From Desulfobacteraceae bacterium (GTDB lineage: Bacteria; Desulfobacterota; Desulfobacteria; Desulfobacterales; Desulfobacteraceae): 32,557 nt of DNA. This document shows, one piece after another, positions 7,318 through 15,471 of this stretch (its first letter is position 1; each line of letters opens with the position of its first letter). Location of the stretch: assembly GCA_024226935.1 (NCBI GenBank), contig JAAELK010000435.1:1-32557 (forward strand), given 5' to 3'. Position numbers and translations under genes: made by a program. The notes beneath the pieces were generated by a model, which ran no database searches, was not told the origin of the DNA, and saw only the letters and a program-made list of their open reading frames with translations.

Positions 7318-9933
7318 TTACCTCCCCTGGTCTTTATAAATTTTCACTGCAACGGCAGTTTCAATATTGCCGGTGATGGGATCATAATGTCTCAAATAAG
7401 AGGGAAGCAATTTACAAAAATTTGATCCCTTACCCCTGGCAATGGGGCGGCCGTCGGCCCAGAGCCCCCCTTGCCCTGAAATACCTACAACTCTTGGACT
7501 TTGAGCCTCCATGGTCTTGACAATGCCATTTTCCTTTACACCATACCTATTTTCCAGCCAGATGATATCTCCATCGGCAAGCCCCCTTTCGTCTGCCAGT
7601 GCCCTGTTCAAAGTGATGGTGAATGTATAGGGACACATCTTGGACACTTCATCCACGTAGGGGTTTTGAAAGGTGGTATTATTTGTATGGAGAATATCCC
7701 GGTATGAAAAAGCCAGCAAGTCATACTCAGAATCCAGCTCTTTATGGGAAGTTGGCACAAACCAGTCGGGCATGGGAGTATACTGGTCCAATTCCATTTC
7801 CAGCTCAAAACCGGTATCTTCTATGATTTTTTCAACCGCCCTTCTATCATGGAGCAAAAATTCCATATAAACCGGACATCTGCTTTGGGTATTCCACCGC
7901 CAATAAACGTCTTCGATGGGTTTATGCCAGGTTGCATACCCCTGTTTTTCCACCTTTTCCTTGTCATCTCCATAAACCCAGCGCATATATCTTTCACCGA
8001 TCTGCTTCCAGTTCAGGACCTCTCCCGGTTTGATCTTAAGGGCTTCATCGGTAACCCCATAATAGTTGTTCAGGCTTTCATTAAATTTATCTAAAACCCC
8101 CACACGCTGGGCCACGTCAATATAAACATCCATGAAGAACCTGGATTCGCCAATGGGCTCAGCCACAGGTTGCTGTAGGTGCACAAACCAGTCTTCGTTG
8201 GAAGGAGACCCGGAAAAAAAGAAAGCATCAATTTCCGAAGACCAGCAATCTTTTTCAAGATAGGAAACATCGGGCAGAATAATATCACCAATGGCCTGGT
8301 CCGTCTCATTGACCCAAAGATCCATCTGAACCACAAAACAATCTTTAAAATTTTCCACTGCCACATCCCAGTCGGACTGGCTGATAATAAAGTTGGCTGC
8401 AATCCCGAAGATCATTTCCGGCTTGGCTCCCATGCCAAATTTTTCATGGATATAATCACGCTCTTTTACATAGGGGATATGGGAAAGGGTGCAATGGGTC
8501 CAAAAATCCACACAACCATTATTATCGCAGGGCACACTGGGAATATGGACCGGCCAGGGATCATGGGAATAAAAAACAGCCGGAATCAGGACACCGTCCT
8601 CGCCGATTCTCGGCATCCGCTCATATTGTCCCCCTGGATATTTTCGTCGTTTGGAAGGCCATCCCATGGTACCCCCGGGAACATCTTCGGCCCCCACCAG
8701 CTGACTCATAAGATCGATTGCCGCCACCTGGTGAATACCATTGGAATGTCCCTGGGAACCACGAAAAGTAACCGAAGCTACAGGTCTATAGGGAAAACTC
8801 TGCCCTTCAATTGTGATGGTGGAACCGATCTGGGCATTATCCACCCAATCTTTGGCCACCTTAAGAATGGTGCCCACGGGAACCGTTGAAATCTGGGATG
8901 CCCATTGGGGGGTAAATTGTTTCAAATGTTGCTTTAAGGCTTCAAAACAGGGACGAACTTTTTCCCCTTTGTATTCATATTCTCCATAGAGAGAAAAATC
9001 CTCGTGGGCAATGGAGTTATCATCAAACTCTTTAATTTTACCTTCCTTGCCGTCAAACACCAGGGGTTTATTGCTTTTTTCATGGCGAATAAAAGTACCG
9101 TCTTCCCGGATAAGATATACAAAATTTGTTTTGGCTTTCAGATAGAGTTCATCAATTTCACCCCGGGTGTTGAGAATATAGTTGGCGATTGCAAGCCCTA
9201 CCGCCGTGTCTGTTCCCGGCAAAATGGGCACCCATTCAGTGGCCTTACCCCCGGCAAAGTTACCCATGGGATCAAAAACAACTTCCCTTGTGCCCCTTCT
9301 TATGGCATCTGCACGAAGTCTTGCATTGGTCATGGCCGAATGCCCGGATCCTGTCCCCTTACTGGAGCCCCATTTAAGAACATATTTTGTATACCGCCAA
9401 TCAGGGGCTATGGACCATGCTCCGTGGATGAGTCCCCCCAACATATGGGCGGCATTTCCGCAATGAAGACTGCCGCCACCGATAATAAAATTACCATTAT
9501 TTTTCACCCCGAATGCCTGGGCATAAAAATAAGCATGGTTATGGGGACCGTCACTTGCTCTCATGGTCTGGTTGGTAAAAAGAATCTTATTTGGATCATC
9601 TTCCATGATTTTTTTCATCCGGGTGGAAATTTCTTCAAGAGCTTCTTCCCATTCTATCTCCTTCCACATGGGGTCCACCCCTATTCCTTTTTCAGGGTTA
9701 GTTCTTCGCAAAGGTTTTTTAATGCGATTAGGATCATGGTAATACATTAATCCTGCAGCGCCTTTACCGCAAAGACCTGCTCCATCTCCTCCCATGGTGC
9801 TTTCTTTAATACCCTCAATTTTCACAGGCACACCATTGACCACGCGAACCTTGGCACCACAACCGCAATAACACACTCCACAGGTGGTATTTACCCATTT
9901 ATCTTCCCAAATTTCATCTGTTTTATAGGTCAT
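7318..9933 (-). CDS. padB: Phenylacetyl-CoA:acceptor oxidoreductase, molybdopterin catalytic subunit
   Basis: This is an 871-residue DMSO-reductase-family molybdenum enzyme, likely oxidising phenylacetyl-CoA to phenylglyoxylate. The N-terminal 4Fe-4S site is C18-x2-C21-x3-C25 with C55 in LCGKG. A cysteine at about 158 in GGGSLHCGNAAHM is the expected Mo ligand, as in PsrA/NapA-type enzymes. The C-terminal MopB-binding domain ends with LLPSYLRHYDPITGN. There is no twin-arginine signal, so the enzyme faces the cytoplasm, which suits an acyl-CoA substrate and argues against periplasmic polysulfide or thiosulfate reductases. Size fits the roughly 93-kDa large subunit described for Thauera. The start has an AGGGGGA site. 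The substrate assignment depends mainly on the adjoining 2-oxoacid oxidoreductase genes. Acetylene hydratase and other cytoplasmic relatives are the alternatives. Confidence 0.75.
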   Translation of the reverse strand: MTYKTDEIWEDKWVNTTCGVCYCGCGAKVRVVNGVPVKIEGIKESTMGGDGAGLCGKGAAGLMYYHDPNRIKKPLRRTNPEKGIGVDPMWKEIEWEEALEEISTRMKKIMEDDPNKILFTNQTMRASDGPHNHAYFYAQAFGVKNNGNFIIGGGSLHCGNAAHMLGGLIHGAWSIAPDWRYTKYVLKWGSSKGTGSGHSAMTNARLRADAIRRGTREVVFDPMGNFAGGKATEWVPILPGTDTAVGLAIANYILNTRGEIDELYLKAKTNFVYLIREDGTFIRHEKSNKPLVFDGKEGKIKEFDDNSIAHEDFSLYGEYEYKGEKVRPCFEALKQHLKQFTPQWASQISTVPVGTILKVAKDWVDNAQIGSTITIEGQSFPYRPVASVTFRGSQGHSNGIHQVAAIDLMSQLVGAEDVPGGTMGWPSKRRKYPGGQYERMPRIGEDGVLIPAVFYSHDPWPVHIPSVPCDNNGCVDFWTHCTLSHIPYVKERDYIHEKFGMGAKPEMIFGIAANFIISQSDWDVAVENFKDCFVVQMDLWVNETDQAIGDIILPDVSYLEKDCWSSEIDAFFFSGSPSNEDWFVHLQQPVAEPIGESRFFMDVYIDVAQRVGVLDKFNESLNNYYGVTDEALKIKPGEVLNWKQIGERYMRWVYGDDKEKVEKQGYATWHKPIEDVYWRWNTQSRCPVYMEFLLHDRRAVEKIIEDTGFELEMELDQYTPMPDWFVPTSHKELDSEYDLLAFSYRDILHTNNTTFQNPYVDEVSKMCPYTFTITLNRALADERGLADGDIIWLENRYGVKENGIVKTMEAQSPRVVGISGQGGLWADGRPIARGKGSNFCKLLPSYLRHYDPITGNIETAVAVKIYKDQGR

Positions 9934-9948
9934 TTTTCCCCCTGATTC

Positions 9949-10605
9949 TTAATCGATGTAATAGACAGCAGGCTCGGTACCAAATTCTTTTTTAAGCTGT
10001 TTCCCTTTTTTTTCCATGATCAGACGACTTACAACACTGTCGGGATCATCCAAATCACCGAAGATCCTCGCATTCACCGGACAGATATTAACACAAGCAG
10101 GAGAAGCATCCTCATCCCTACCCGGGACAAGTCCTTTTTTCATGCCTTCTTCAAGTCTTTCCATACAAAAATTACACTTAATAACGGTTCCTAGTTTAAA
10201 GGGATAAAGCTTTTCACCAATCAACTCCATTGCGGTTTTACCCTGGCCGGGGAAATATTCTCTGTCTTTAACCGTTTGATCGTAATAGGTTCGCTGCTGG
10301 TAGGGACAACTGACAAGACAGGCCCGACAACCCACACATTTTTTATCGTCCACAGCCACAATACCATCCACTCTCACATAGGTGGCTCCCGTGGGGCAGG
10401 CCTCCACACAGGCAGCATCGGAACAATGATTACATAGAATCGGATAAATCAATTTACGAGAAGATGGAAATTTACCAGTCTCTCCAATCAAAATCCTGTT
10501 CCAGAACACCCCGGGGGGAAGAAAATGCTCCTCTTTACATGCGATGGTGCAGCCCCAACAAGCGATACACCTTTTTACATCTATCACCATTCCCCATCTA
10601 GGCAT
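9949..10605 (-). CDS. padC: Phenylacetyl-CoA:acceptor oxidoreductase, four-cluster ferredoxin subunit
   Basis: This is a 218-residue electron-transfer subunit of the DmsB/PsrB type, linking PadB to PadD. Four cysteine groups are visible in order: CIACWGCTIAC near residue 13, CNHCSDAACVEACP near 60, CVGCRACLVSCP near 90, and a split fourth site CNFC plus CVNICP. That is the normal 16-Cys layout for four 4Fe-4S clusters. No signal peptide is present, consistent with a cytoplasmic complex. The start is supported by an AAAGGAG site. It lies 60 bases downstream of padE and 15 upstream of padB. The family is certain; the Pad assignment comes from context. Confidence 0.78.
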   Translation of the reverse strand: MPRWGMVIDVKRCIACWGCTIACKEEHFLPPGVFWNRILIGETGKFPSSRKLIYPILCNHCSDAACVEACPTGATYVRVDGIVAVDDKKCVGCRACLVSCPYQQRTYYDQTVKDREYFPGQGKTAMELIGEKLYPFKLGTVIKCNFCMERLEEGMKKGLVPGRDEDASPACVNICPVNARIFGDLDDPDSVVSRLIMEKKGKQLKKEFGTEPAVYYID

Positions 10606-10665
10606 AACAACTCCTTTTGCGATTAAAAAGTTATCCCTTCATCGACCCTTGATAAGAAAAACCAC

Positions 10666-11214
10666 CTATAAATCAAATATTTTGACTTCTTTAAACCCTC
10701 TATCTACACAAATCAAATTGGCTGCTAATTTTTTACCTGAAAAAAAATCCTGGAGAGCATCACAACAGGGTTCAATTTGCAAAAGACCGGACATTTTTGC
10801 AAATGCTCCGACAATAACCGTGTTGGGTATGGACACACCGATCTCTTCTCCTGCAATTTTACTGGCATCGATGATAGCAAGTTTCCTTAAATTTTTGTGG
10901 AAAACATTACCCTTAAGTTCAGAATCGTTAAGCAGCATCATTGCCCCGGGCAACAACCCTTCAAATACGGCTGGTGAATTTTTCTGGGAAGGATCCAGAA
11001 TGACCAGAATATCCGGATTATAAATTTGCGTTTTTTCCCTGACAGGCGAGGAAGAAAACCTGGCAAATGCTGTTACAGGAGCACCTCTTCTCTCAAATCC
11101 GAACATAGGAAAACTTGCGCCAAATTGTCCGGTTCGAACAAAGGCATTGGCAAGAATTTTTGAGGTGGTAACAACACCCTGGCCTCCTCTGCCATGAAAT
11201 CTGACTTCACTCAT
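10666..11214 (-). CDS. padE: Phenylglyoxylate:acceptor oxidoreductase, gamma subunit
   Basis: This is the gamma domain of a 2-oxoacid:ferredoxin oxidoreductase, which takes part in the CoA-binding part of the reaction. Hallmarks are VRFHGRGGQGVVTTSKIL at the N-terminus and FERRGAPVTAFARFSS. I start at ATG 11214 (MSEVRFHGRGG, 182 residues) because AAAGGAGAC sits eight bases upstream. An earlier in-frame start would add about 20 unrelated residues overlapping padI. The gap to the padI stop is 13 bases. In the Azoarcus/Aromatoleum scheme PadE is gamma, PadF delta, PadG alpha and PadI beta. By sequence alone this could be a pyruvate or branched-chain 2-oxoacid enzyme. Confidence 0.72.
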   Translation of the reverse strand: MSEVRFHGRGGQGVVTTSKILANAFVRTGQFGASFPMFGFERRGAPVTAFARFSSSPVREKTQIYNPDILVILDPSQKNSPAVFEGLLPGAMMLLNDSELKGNVFHKNLRKLAIIDASKIAGEEIGVSIPNTVIVGAFAKMSGLLQIEPCCDALQDFFSGKKLAANLICVDRGFKEVKIFDL

Positions 11215-11227
11215 TGTCGCGTCTCCT

Positions 11228-12187
11228 TTAATCTTCATCGGACAAGGCAAGCCGACATTCCGATTCCAATACACTCAAGCCGCCAAGCACGCAGTATTCA
11301 TAATCAATATCATCCTGGAGAATCCCAAGATCTGCCTGACTCAAATGGGCAAACTTTTTCATCAGCCGGGTATAAGTTTCCACGGGTTTGGGTTTTTTAA
11401 CAATTCTGGTCATTCTGATCCTGCCGTTTATAGCTTCCCATAAAGGAAAGTAATTGGTCTTCACAGCTCTACGACAGGCTTCAATGGTATGATCCGGTGC
11501 CAATCCCCATCCAGTAGGACAAGGAGCTAAAATATGAAGAAAACAAAACCCCTGGGTTTTCATCTCTTTTGCTTTTTTGAGTTTTTTTGCAAGATCATCC
11601 AGGTCACTCAACGTTGCTGTTGCCGCATAGGAAATCTTGTGCATGGCCATTTGCAATCCCAAATTCATTCTTCTAACATTTTTCCCCCGAAGAGCCCGGG
11701 CTCCATGGGGAGTGGTACTGGTGACCGCCCCAAAGGGTGTGGTTCCACTTTTTTGAATACCGGTATTCATATACCCTTCATTATCATAACAGATATAAAT
11801 AAAGGGTTCATTTCGTTCTGCAGCCCCTGACAGATTTCCAAACCCTATATCGGCTGCGGTTCCATCTCCGTTAAAACAAACCACGGTATTCTCAATACCG
11901 GCTTTCCTGTAATATCTTACAAGGCCTGTAGCATTTGCCGCAGCACCTGTCATCAAAGTTCCAAAATATGATAGTGTATGCCAGGATCGGTTATTTTGTC
12001 CAAGAAGTACAGGAGCTGAACAAGATGGAGTACCTGTAATGACGATATCATTTCCCAGAACCCTTGGAATAATCCTCAATAAAAGCTCCAACCCACACCC
12101 GGGACAAAATGCCACCCCCTTGGAAAATGGATCATCGTGGATAAGATGATCCAATGCCTTGGTAAGTTTGCCCTTTTTTTTTGTCAT
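11228..12187 (-). CDS. padI: Phenylglyoxylate:acceptor oxidoreductase, beta (TPP-binding) subunit
   Basis: This is the thiamine-diphosphate subunit of the four-subunit 2-oxoacid oxidoreductase. The TPP motif runs GDGTAADIGFGNLSGAAERN to about YDNEGYMNTG. Cysteines CPGCG near residue 28, a further one in TPSCSAP, and CPTG near 225 fit the 4Fe-4S ligands of POR-type beta subunits. It has 319 residues, with a C-terminal extension of about 40 beyond the common core. Its ATG overlaps the padG stop (ATGA), so the two are translationally coupled. Predicted role: phenylglyoxylate decarboxylation and acyl transfer to CoA, giving benzoyl-CoA and CO2. Confidence 0.73.
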   Translation of the reverse strand: MTKKKGKLTKALDHLIHDDPFSKGVAFCPGCGLELLLRIIPRVLGNDIVITGTPSCSAPVLLGQNNRSWHTLSYFGTLMTGAAANATGLVRYYRKAGIENTVVCFNGDGTAADIGFGNLSGAAERNEPFIYICYDNEGYMNTGIQKSGTTPFGAVTSTTPHGARALRGKNVRRMNLGLQMAMHKISYAATATLSDLDDLAKKLKKAKEMKTQGFCFLHILAPCPTGWGLAPDHTIEACRRAVKTNYFPLWEAINGRIRMTRIVKKPKPVETYTRLMKKFAHLSQADLGILQDDIDYEYCVLGGLSVLESECRLALSDED

Positions 12188-13431
12188 TTTACTGCCCTCC
12201 CGTTTTTTGGCAAGTCCGGTTCATTGGCCTCGGGATAGCAAACCCAGGTGACTTCCCGGACATCTTTGCCGGCTGCAAGATCACAAAGGGTATCGATCAT
12301 TAGTCCCACATTGGCTGTGGTTATATCTGTATTGGCGATACCATCAATGAAGCTGATCATTTCAGACCCCCCAAGCTGTGTTTCAAACGCCTTGAGTTCC
12401 ATATAAATAGGACCACCTTTAAACCCGAAGCTAAGACTTCTGTCCACAACACCAATGGCTTTTTTCCCTTTCAAGGCTTTAACCATGATTTCAGACGGAA
12501 AAGGGCGGTACATTCTTATTTTTAAAAGACCGACCTTTATACCGACATCACGTTTTTTATCGATCACGGTTTTTATGGTTCCGCACATGGAGCCTGAACC
12601 GACCAGGACCACGTGGGCATCCTCCATTTTATATTCTTCAACCTGACCGCCGTAAGACCTTCCAAAAATTTTTTCGTACTCCTTATCGATGAGATCAAAT
12701 TTATCTTTTGATCTTTCCATGGCAGCCATATGTTTGTATCGCAATTCCAGATACCCCCCCAGAATACCATGGGAACCGCAACCCAATTTTCCCCCGGGTA
12801 CAAGTTTTGTTCTTTCAGGCTGATCTTTTAAAACCAAAAAGAAATTATCCACATCTTCCTGGAAAGGAATATCAACCCCTTCGGACAGATAGGAAAGATA
12901 AAATCCGTCATAGTGTACCATTACAGGCAGTTGGATCTCATAATCCTCTGCCAGGCGATAGGCTTGAATAACAAGATCCATTATTTCCTGGCAATCTTCG
13001 GCTATTAAAAATATCCATCCGGCATCCCTTGTACAAATCATATCCTGCTGACCCGAGGACACTGCGATGATACCAGGTGTTTCGCGATTCACATTCACCA
13101 TGACCACAGGGGCTCTTGCTCCTGCCGTTGCAAGAACGGCATCATACATAAAAACAAGCCCCCAGGAAGAAGTGGCGGTAAAAACCCGCCCGCCGGCAAG
13201 ACTGGCTGCCATAACAACATTCATGGCTGAGTTTTCACCTTCAACGGTAATCAGCTCGCAATCCATCTCTCCTGTGGCATGAAATTTGGAGATCTGCTCA
13301 ATTATTTCTGTCTGGGGGGTAATGGGATATGCCGCAACAACGTCCGGTCTTACAAGTTTTGCCGCAATAGCTGCTGCACCATTTCCGGTAATTACTTTGA
13401 CTTGGGTTTTATCTTTAATTTTTGTAATCAT
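12184..13431 (-). CDS. padG: Phenylglyoxylate:acceptor oxidoreductase, alpha subunit
   Basis: This 415-residue alpha subunit is of the pyruvate/2-oxoacid:ferredoxin oxidoreductase type. TGNGAAAIAAKLVRPDVVAA then YPITPQTEI is the domain I signature; VEGENSAMNVVMAASLAGGR and TATSSWGLVFMYDAV follow. The C-terminal domain II includes VVLVGSGSMCGTIKTVI and IRMYRPFP. The length is the same as known alpha subunits including PadG. It overlaps padF upstream and padI downstream by ATGA at both ends. Electrons should leave through PadF to ferredoxin, as no NAD(P)H-linked PadH-type flavoprotein is encoded in the window. Confidence 0.75.
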   Translation of the reverse strand: MITKIKDKTQVKVITGNGAAAIAAKLVRPDVVAAYPITPQTEIIEQISKFHATGEMDCELITVEGENSAMNVVMAASLAGGRVFTATSSWGLVFMYDAVLATAGARAPVVMVNVNRETPGIIAVSSGQQDMICTRDAGWIFLIAEDCQEIMDLVIQAYRLAEDYEIQLPVMVHYDGFYLSYLSEGVDIPFQEDVDNFFLVLKDQPERTKLVPGGKLGCGSHGILGGYLELRYKHMAAMERSKDKFDLIDKEYEKIFGRSYGGQVEEYKMEDAHVVLVGSGSMCGTIKTVIDKKRDVGIKVGLLKIRMYRPFPSEIMVKALKGKKAIGVVDRSLSFGFKGGPIYMELKAFETQLGGSEMISFIDGIANTDITTANVGLMIDTLCDLAAGKDVREVTWVCYPEANEPDLPKNGRAVK

Positions 13432-13715
13432 TTTTTAAAATTTCCTTCCGATATCATGACAATGGCATCTTTGGGACATTCCTTGGCACAGATACCGCAT
13501 CCTTTACAAAAACTTAAATCGGCCTCAAAATGGGTTTGTCCTTTCATTTCAACTATCTGAATGGGACAATAAAGGGCACAAAACCCGCAAAATATACATT
13601 TATGCTTATCCAGCACCGGACGCTTTGTTCGCCAATCACCGGTATCACTACACATCAAAGGATCATTTGCATCGGACCACGGACCTTCATGCTTAAAATA
13701 CTTGTTTGACGCCAT
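13428..13715 (-). CDS. padF: Phenylglyoxylate:acceptor oxidoreductase, delta (ferredoxin) subunit
   Basis: This is a 95-residue 2[4Fe-4S] subunit and the first gene of the pad operon. Two full ferredoxin motifs are seen: CIFCGFCALYCP and CKGCGICAKECP, with a 35-residue N-terminal extension (WSDANDPLMCSDTGDWRTKR) typical of POR delta subunits. I chose ATG 13715; GGGAG at 13727-13723 is seven bases upstream. A GTG three bases earlier would be only four bases from it. The gene overlaps padG by ATGA. It probably carries electrons from PadGI to soluble ferredoxin. Confidence 0.75.
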   Translation of the reverse strand: MASNKYFKHEGPWSDANDPLMCSDTGDWRTKRPVLDKHKCIFCGFCALYCPIQIVEMKGQTHFEADLSFCKGCGICAKECPKDAIVMISEGNFKK

Positions 13716-13776
13716 CACTCTCTCCCTTATTAACGGATATGATAACCTCGAATGGAATCCTTAGGATATTTGATAT

Positions 13777-13821
13777 CTATTTCATAGCTATCAAATAGCT
13801 ATAGAATAGTTGTATTGTCAA
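13777..13821 (-). promoter_or_regulatory. pad operon promoter overlapped by a 33-nt palindromic operator
   Basis: CTATTTCATAGCTAT (13777-13791) and ATAGCTATAGAATAG (13795-13809) are inverted copies matching at 13 of 15 positions around CAA. Each arm contains the self-complementary octamer ATAGCTAT, and the two octamers are 11 bases apart, one helical turn. On the minus strand a perfect -35 TTGACA (13821-13816) abuts the palindrome, so the operator covers the spacer and -10 region, the usual place for a repressor. padF starts about 60 bases downstream. The regulator is not encoded in the window. Confidence 0.65.
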
Positions 13822-13944
13822 GAAAAAAATATACGAAAAATTTAAGGTTGATAATAAAGTGTTTTTTTTGTTAAAGTGACCTATAAAATTTAAATAATAC
13901 GAAATAGACAATCGCCAATCCAACAATTCTAAAGGTAAGAAATT

Positions 13945-14796
13945 ATGTGTAATAACCACAAAATTCCTTTTACTTGTATTTGTTTTTTTCTTTGGCTCAA
14001 TTTTTTTTCTATTCCCCTTTCTGATCAACTCAACTTTTCAAAAAATATCCCGGGTATTTCTCTCGTATATGCCGACCAATCCGCCAACAAAAATGAAAAA
14101 AATCCAGCGAAAACAACCAGTGAAATAATAGAAAAAACTGGAAATACCATGTCTGGAAATAACAACAAGACGCACTTGGAAAATAATGGTAAAATGCCGA
14201 TACAAGATGGTGCCATGATGAAAAAAATGATTGAATCCGGGGTAGCGCTAAAATTATTTCGACCACAATTATATCCAAGCATGACTGTGGTTCACGATCC
14301 AACCCAAGAATCTTTAAACACCTTTGAACAACTTTCATTAAAAAGAATGTTACGAGGATATGAATTATTATCGGAAAGCATGAATCAAATTTCCATGGCC
14401 GTCACATCCAAAGATCTCCCAAAAATCCGAAAAACCCAGGAACAACTCCGGACAGGTTATGAGCAGCTGACAAGTGGTATTTCAACATACCTGAAACTTA
14501 CAGACAAAGAATCTGCCCATGAAATTGGTTTGAATTGGTTCAAGCAGGAGTTAAATATTGACTATTCTTCGCCCTTCCATCCCCAGGATATATTGTGGGG
14601 AATGGATGCAAAGCGCTTGATCATGTGCATAATCATGCTCTCCGGATTTATTTTAGCGATTATCGCTTACGCCTATCGCATGGGAAGAGTAAAAGCTTTG
14701 TTTCAAAAAATTTCTACAGGTGACTCTGTAAAATCGTCCCCTATAAAATCTGATCCCGTAAAATCTGACAATAACATAACGGTCAAGATAGAATAA
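13945..14796 (+). CDS. Unrecognised membrane-anchored protein, first gene of a cytochrome operon
   Basis: I do not recognise a family. The 283-residue protein starts with a hydrophobic segment (about residues 8-28, signal or anchor), then a low-complexity Asn/Lys/Thr-rich linker to about 85, a helical middle rich in Leu, Gln and Met (about 110-190), a second hydrophobic segment near residues 229-247 (LIMCIIMLSGFILAIIAYAY) and a short basic tail. The middle therefore lies in the periplasm. It has no CxxCH motif and almost no Cys after the signal. An AAAGGTAAG site precedes the ATG. The next gene starts three bases after its stop, so it probably acts with the cytochromes, perhaps as an assembly or docking subunit (inference). 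Confidence 0.7.
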   Translation: MCNNHKIPFTCICFFLWLNFFSIPLSDQLNFSKNIPGISLVYADQSANKNEKNPAKTTSEIIEKTGNTMSGNNNKTHLENNGKMPIQDGAMMKKMIESGVALKLFRPQLYPSMTVVHDPTQESLNTFEQLSLKRMLRGYELLSESMNQISMAVTSKDLPKIRKTQEQLRTGYEQLTSGISTYLKLTDKESAHEIGLNWFKQELNIDYSSPFHPQDILWGMDAKRLIMCIIMLSGFILAIIAYAYRMGRVKALFQKISTGDSVKSSPIKSDPVKSDNNITVKIE

Positions 14797-14799
14797 AAT

Positions 14800-15471
14800 A
14801 TGAAAAAAATAGAATCCCGTATAACTCTCTTCATCCTGATCGGTTTATTTATCCTGGCCTATATGGGTGATATATATCAAGTGCCCAGGTTTGCTGGCAG
14901 TGCCCTGGGGGGACTTATAGGAATTATTGCAGCCTTTTTTATGTTCTTTCCCGCCATATATATGCTGGTCAAACGTATAAAATTTATACGAAAAGCCGTG
15001 ACAAAAATCATTCCCAAACATACCCTGCTTACGATTCATATTTATGCAACATTATTTGCGGCCATACTTACATTTGTGCATTCTGGAAATATGGAGAAAA
15101 CTTTTTATGGTCAAGCATTGACTCTCTTGTTGCTCATCATCATAGGCAGCGGTTACACAGGAAGATATTTAATGGGTTTTCTCATAAAAGATATCAAAAA
15201 ACAAAAAGCCATCCTGACACGTATGGACATGGAATACACAAAATATACAAATGGTGTGGAAAAGACACAACATCCGGCCTTTGCAGCCTCCCTGCCGGAA
15301 ATAATTTTCGCAATGGCAGACTTGGATTTTTCCATCCATGCCCAGGATAAAGTAAAAAAACTATTTTCCCGGTGGCTGAACTTCCATATCGGAATAACCA
15401 TGATATTTTATGCCATCCTCGTGTTGCACATATGGACCGGAATCGACTACGGAATCAGGTGGTATCCATGA
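14800..15471 (+). CDS. Di-haem cytochrome b-type membrane protein
   Basis: This 223-residue membrane protein has about five hydrophobic segments. Two of them carry His pairs spaced alike: H80 and H94, and H196 and H210. This H-x13-H plus H-x13-H pattern in two helices is what ferric-reductase/NOX-like and related cytochromes use to hold two stacked b haems across the membrane. There is no flavin or NADPH domain, so the electron partner should be quinol or the co-encoded cytochrome c. A cytoplasmic loop of about 60 residues lies between the third and last helices. The stop overlaps the cytochrome c start (ATGA), which implies coupled synthesis. Its exact family is unknown to me. Confidence 0.72.
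   Translation: MKKIESRITLFILIGLFILAYMGDIYQVPRFAGSALGGLIGIIAAFFMFFPAIYMLVKRIKFIRKAVTKIIPKHTLLTIHIYATLFAAILTFVHSGNMEKTFYGQALTLLLLIIIGSGYTGRYLMGFLIKDIKKQKAILTRMDMEYTKYTNGVEKTQHPAFAASLPEIIFAMADLDFSIHAQDKVKKLFSRWLNFHIGITMIFYAILVLHIWTGIDYGIRWYP

Noticed and set aside
8179-8889. Long plus-strand frames inside padB (also 9004-9750)
   Set aside because: They are shadows of the 871-residue molybdoenzyme gene; their composition (Gly, His, Ile and Asn rich) is that of reverse-complement translation.
7318-9933. Polysulfide or thiosulfate reductase (PsrA/PhsA) as the identity of the large molybdoenzyme
   Set aside because: No twin-arginine signal on either PadB or PadC and direct linkage to a 2-oxoacid oxidoreductase make a cytoplasmic acyl-CoA oxidase more likely. 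It remains the main alternative.
10666-13715. Pyruvate:ferredoxin oxidoreductase as the identity of the four-subunit enzyme
   Set aside because: The subunit plan is the same, so sequence alone cannot exclude it, but co-transcription with a PadBCD-type complex favours phenylglyoxylate.
13784-13809. A short CRISPR-like or satellite repeat from the two ATAGCTAT copies
   Set aside because: Only two octamers, arranged within a larger inverted repeat beside a -35 box; an operator explains them fully.
15372-15467. N-terminal extension of the heptahaem cytochrome
   Set aside because: The ATG at 15468 overlaps the preceding stop and gives a proper KKKK-plus-hydrophobic anchor; the extension lies wholly inside the cytochrome b gene.
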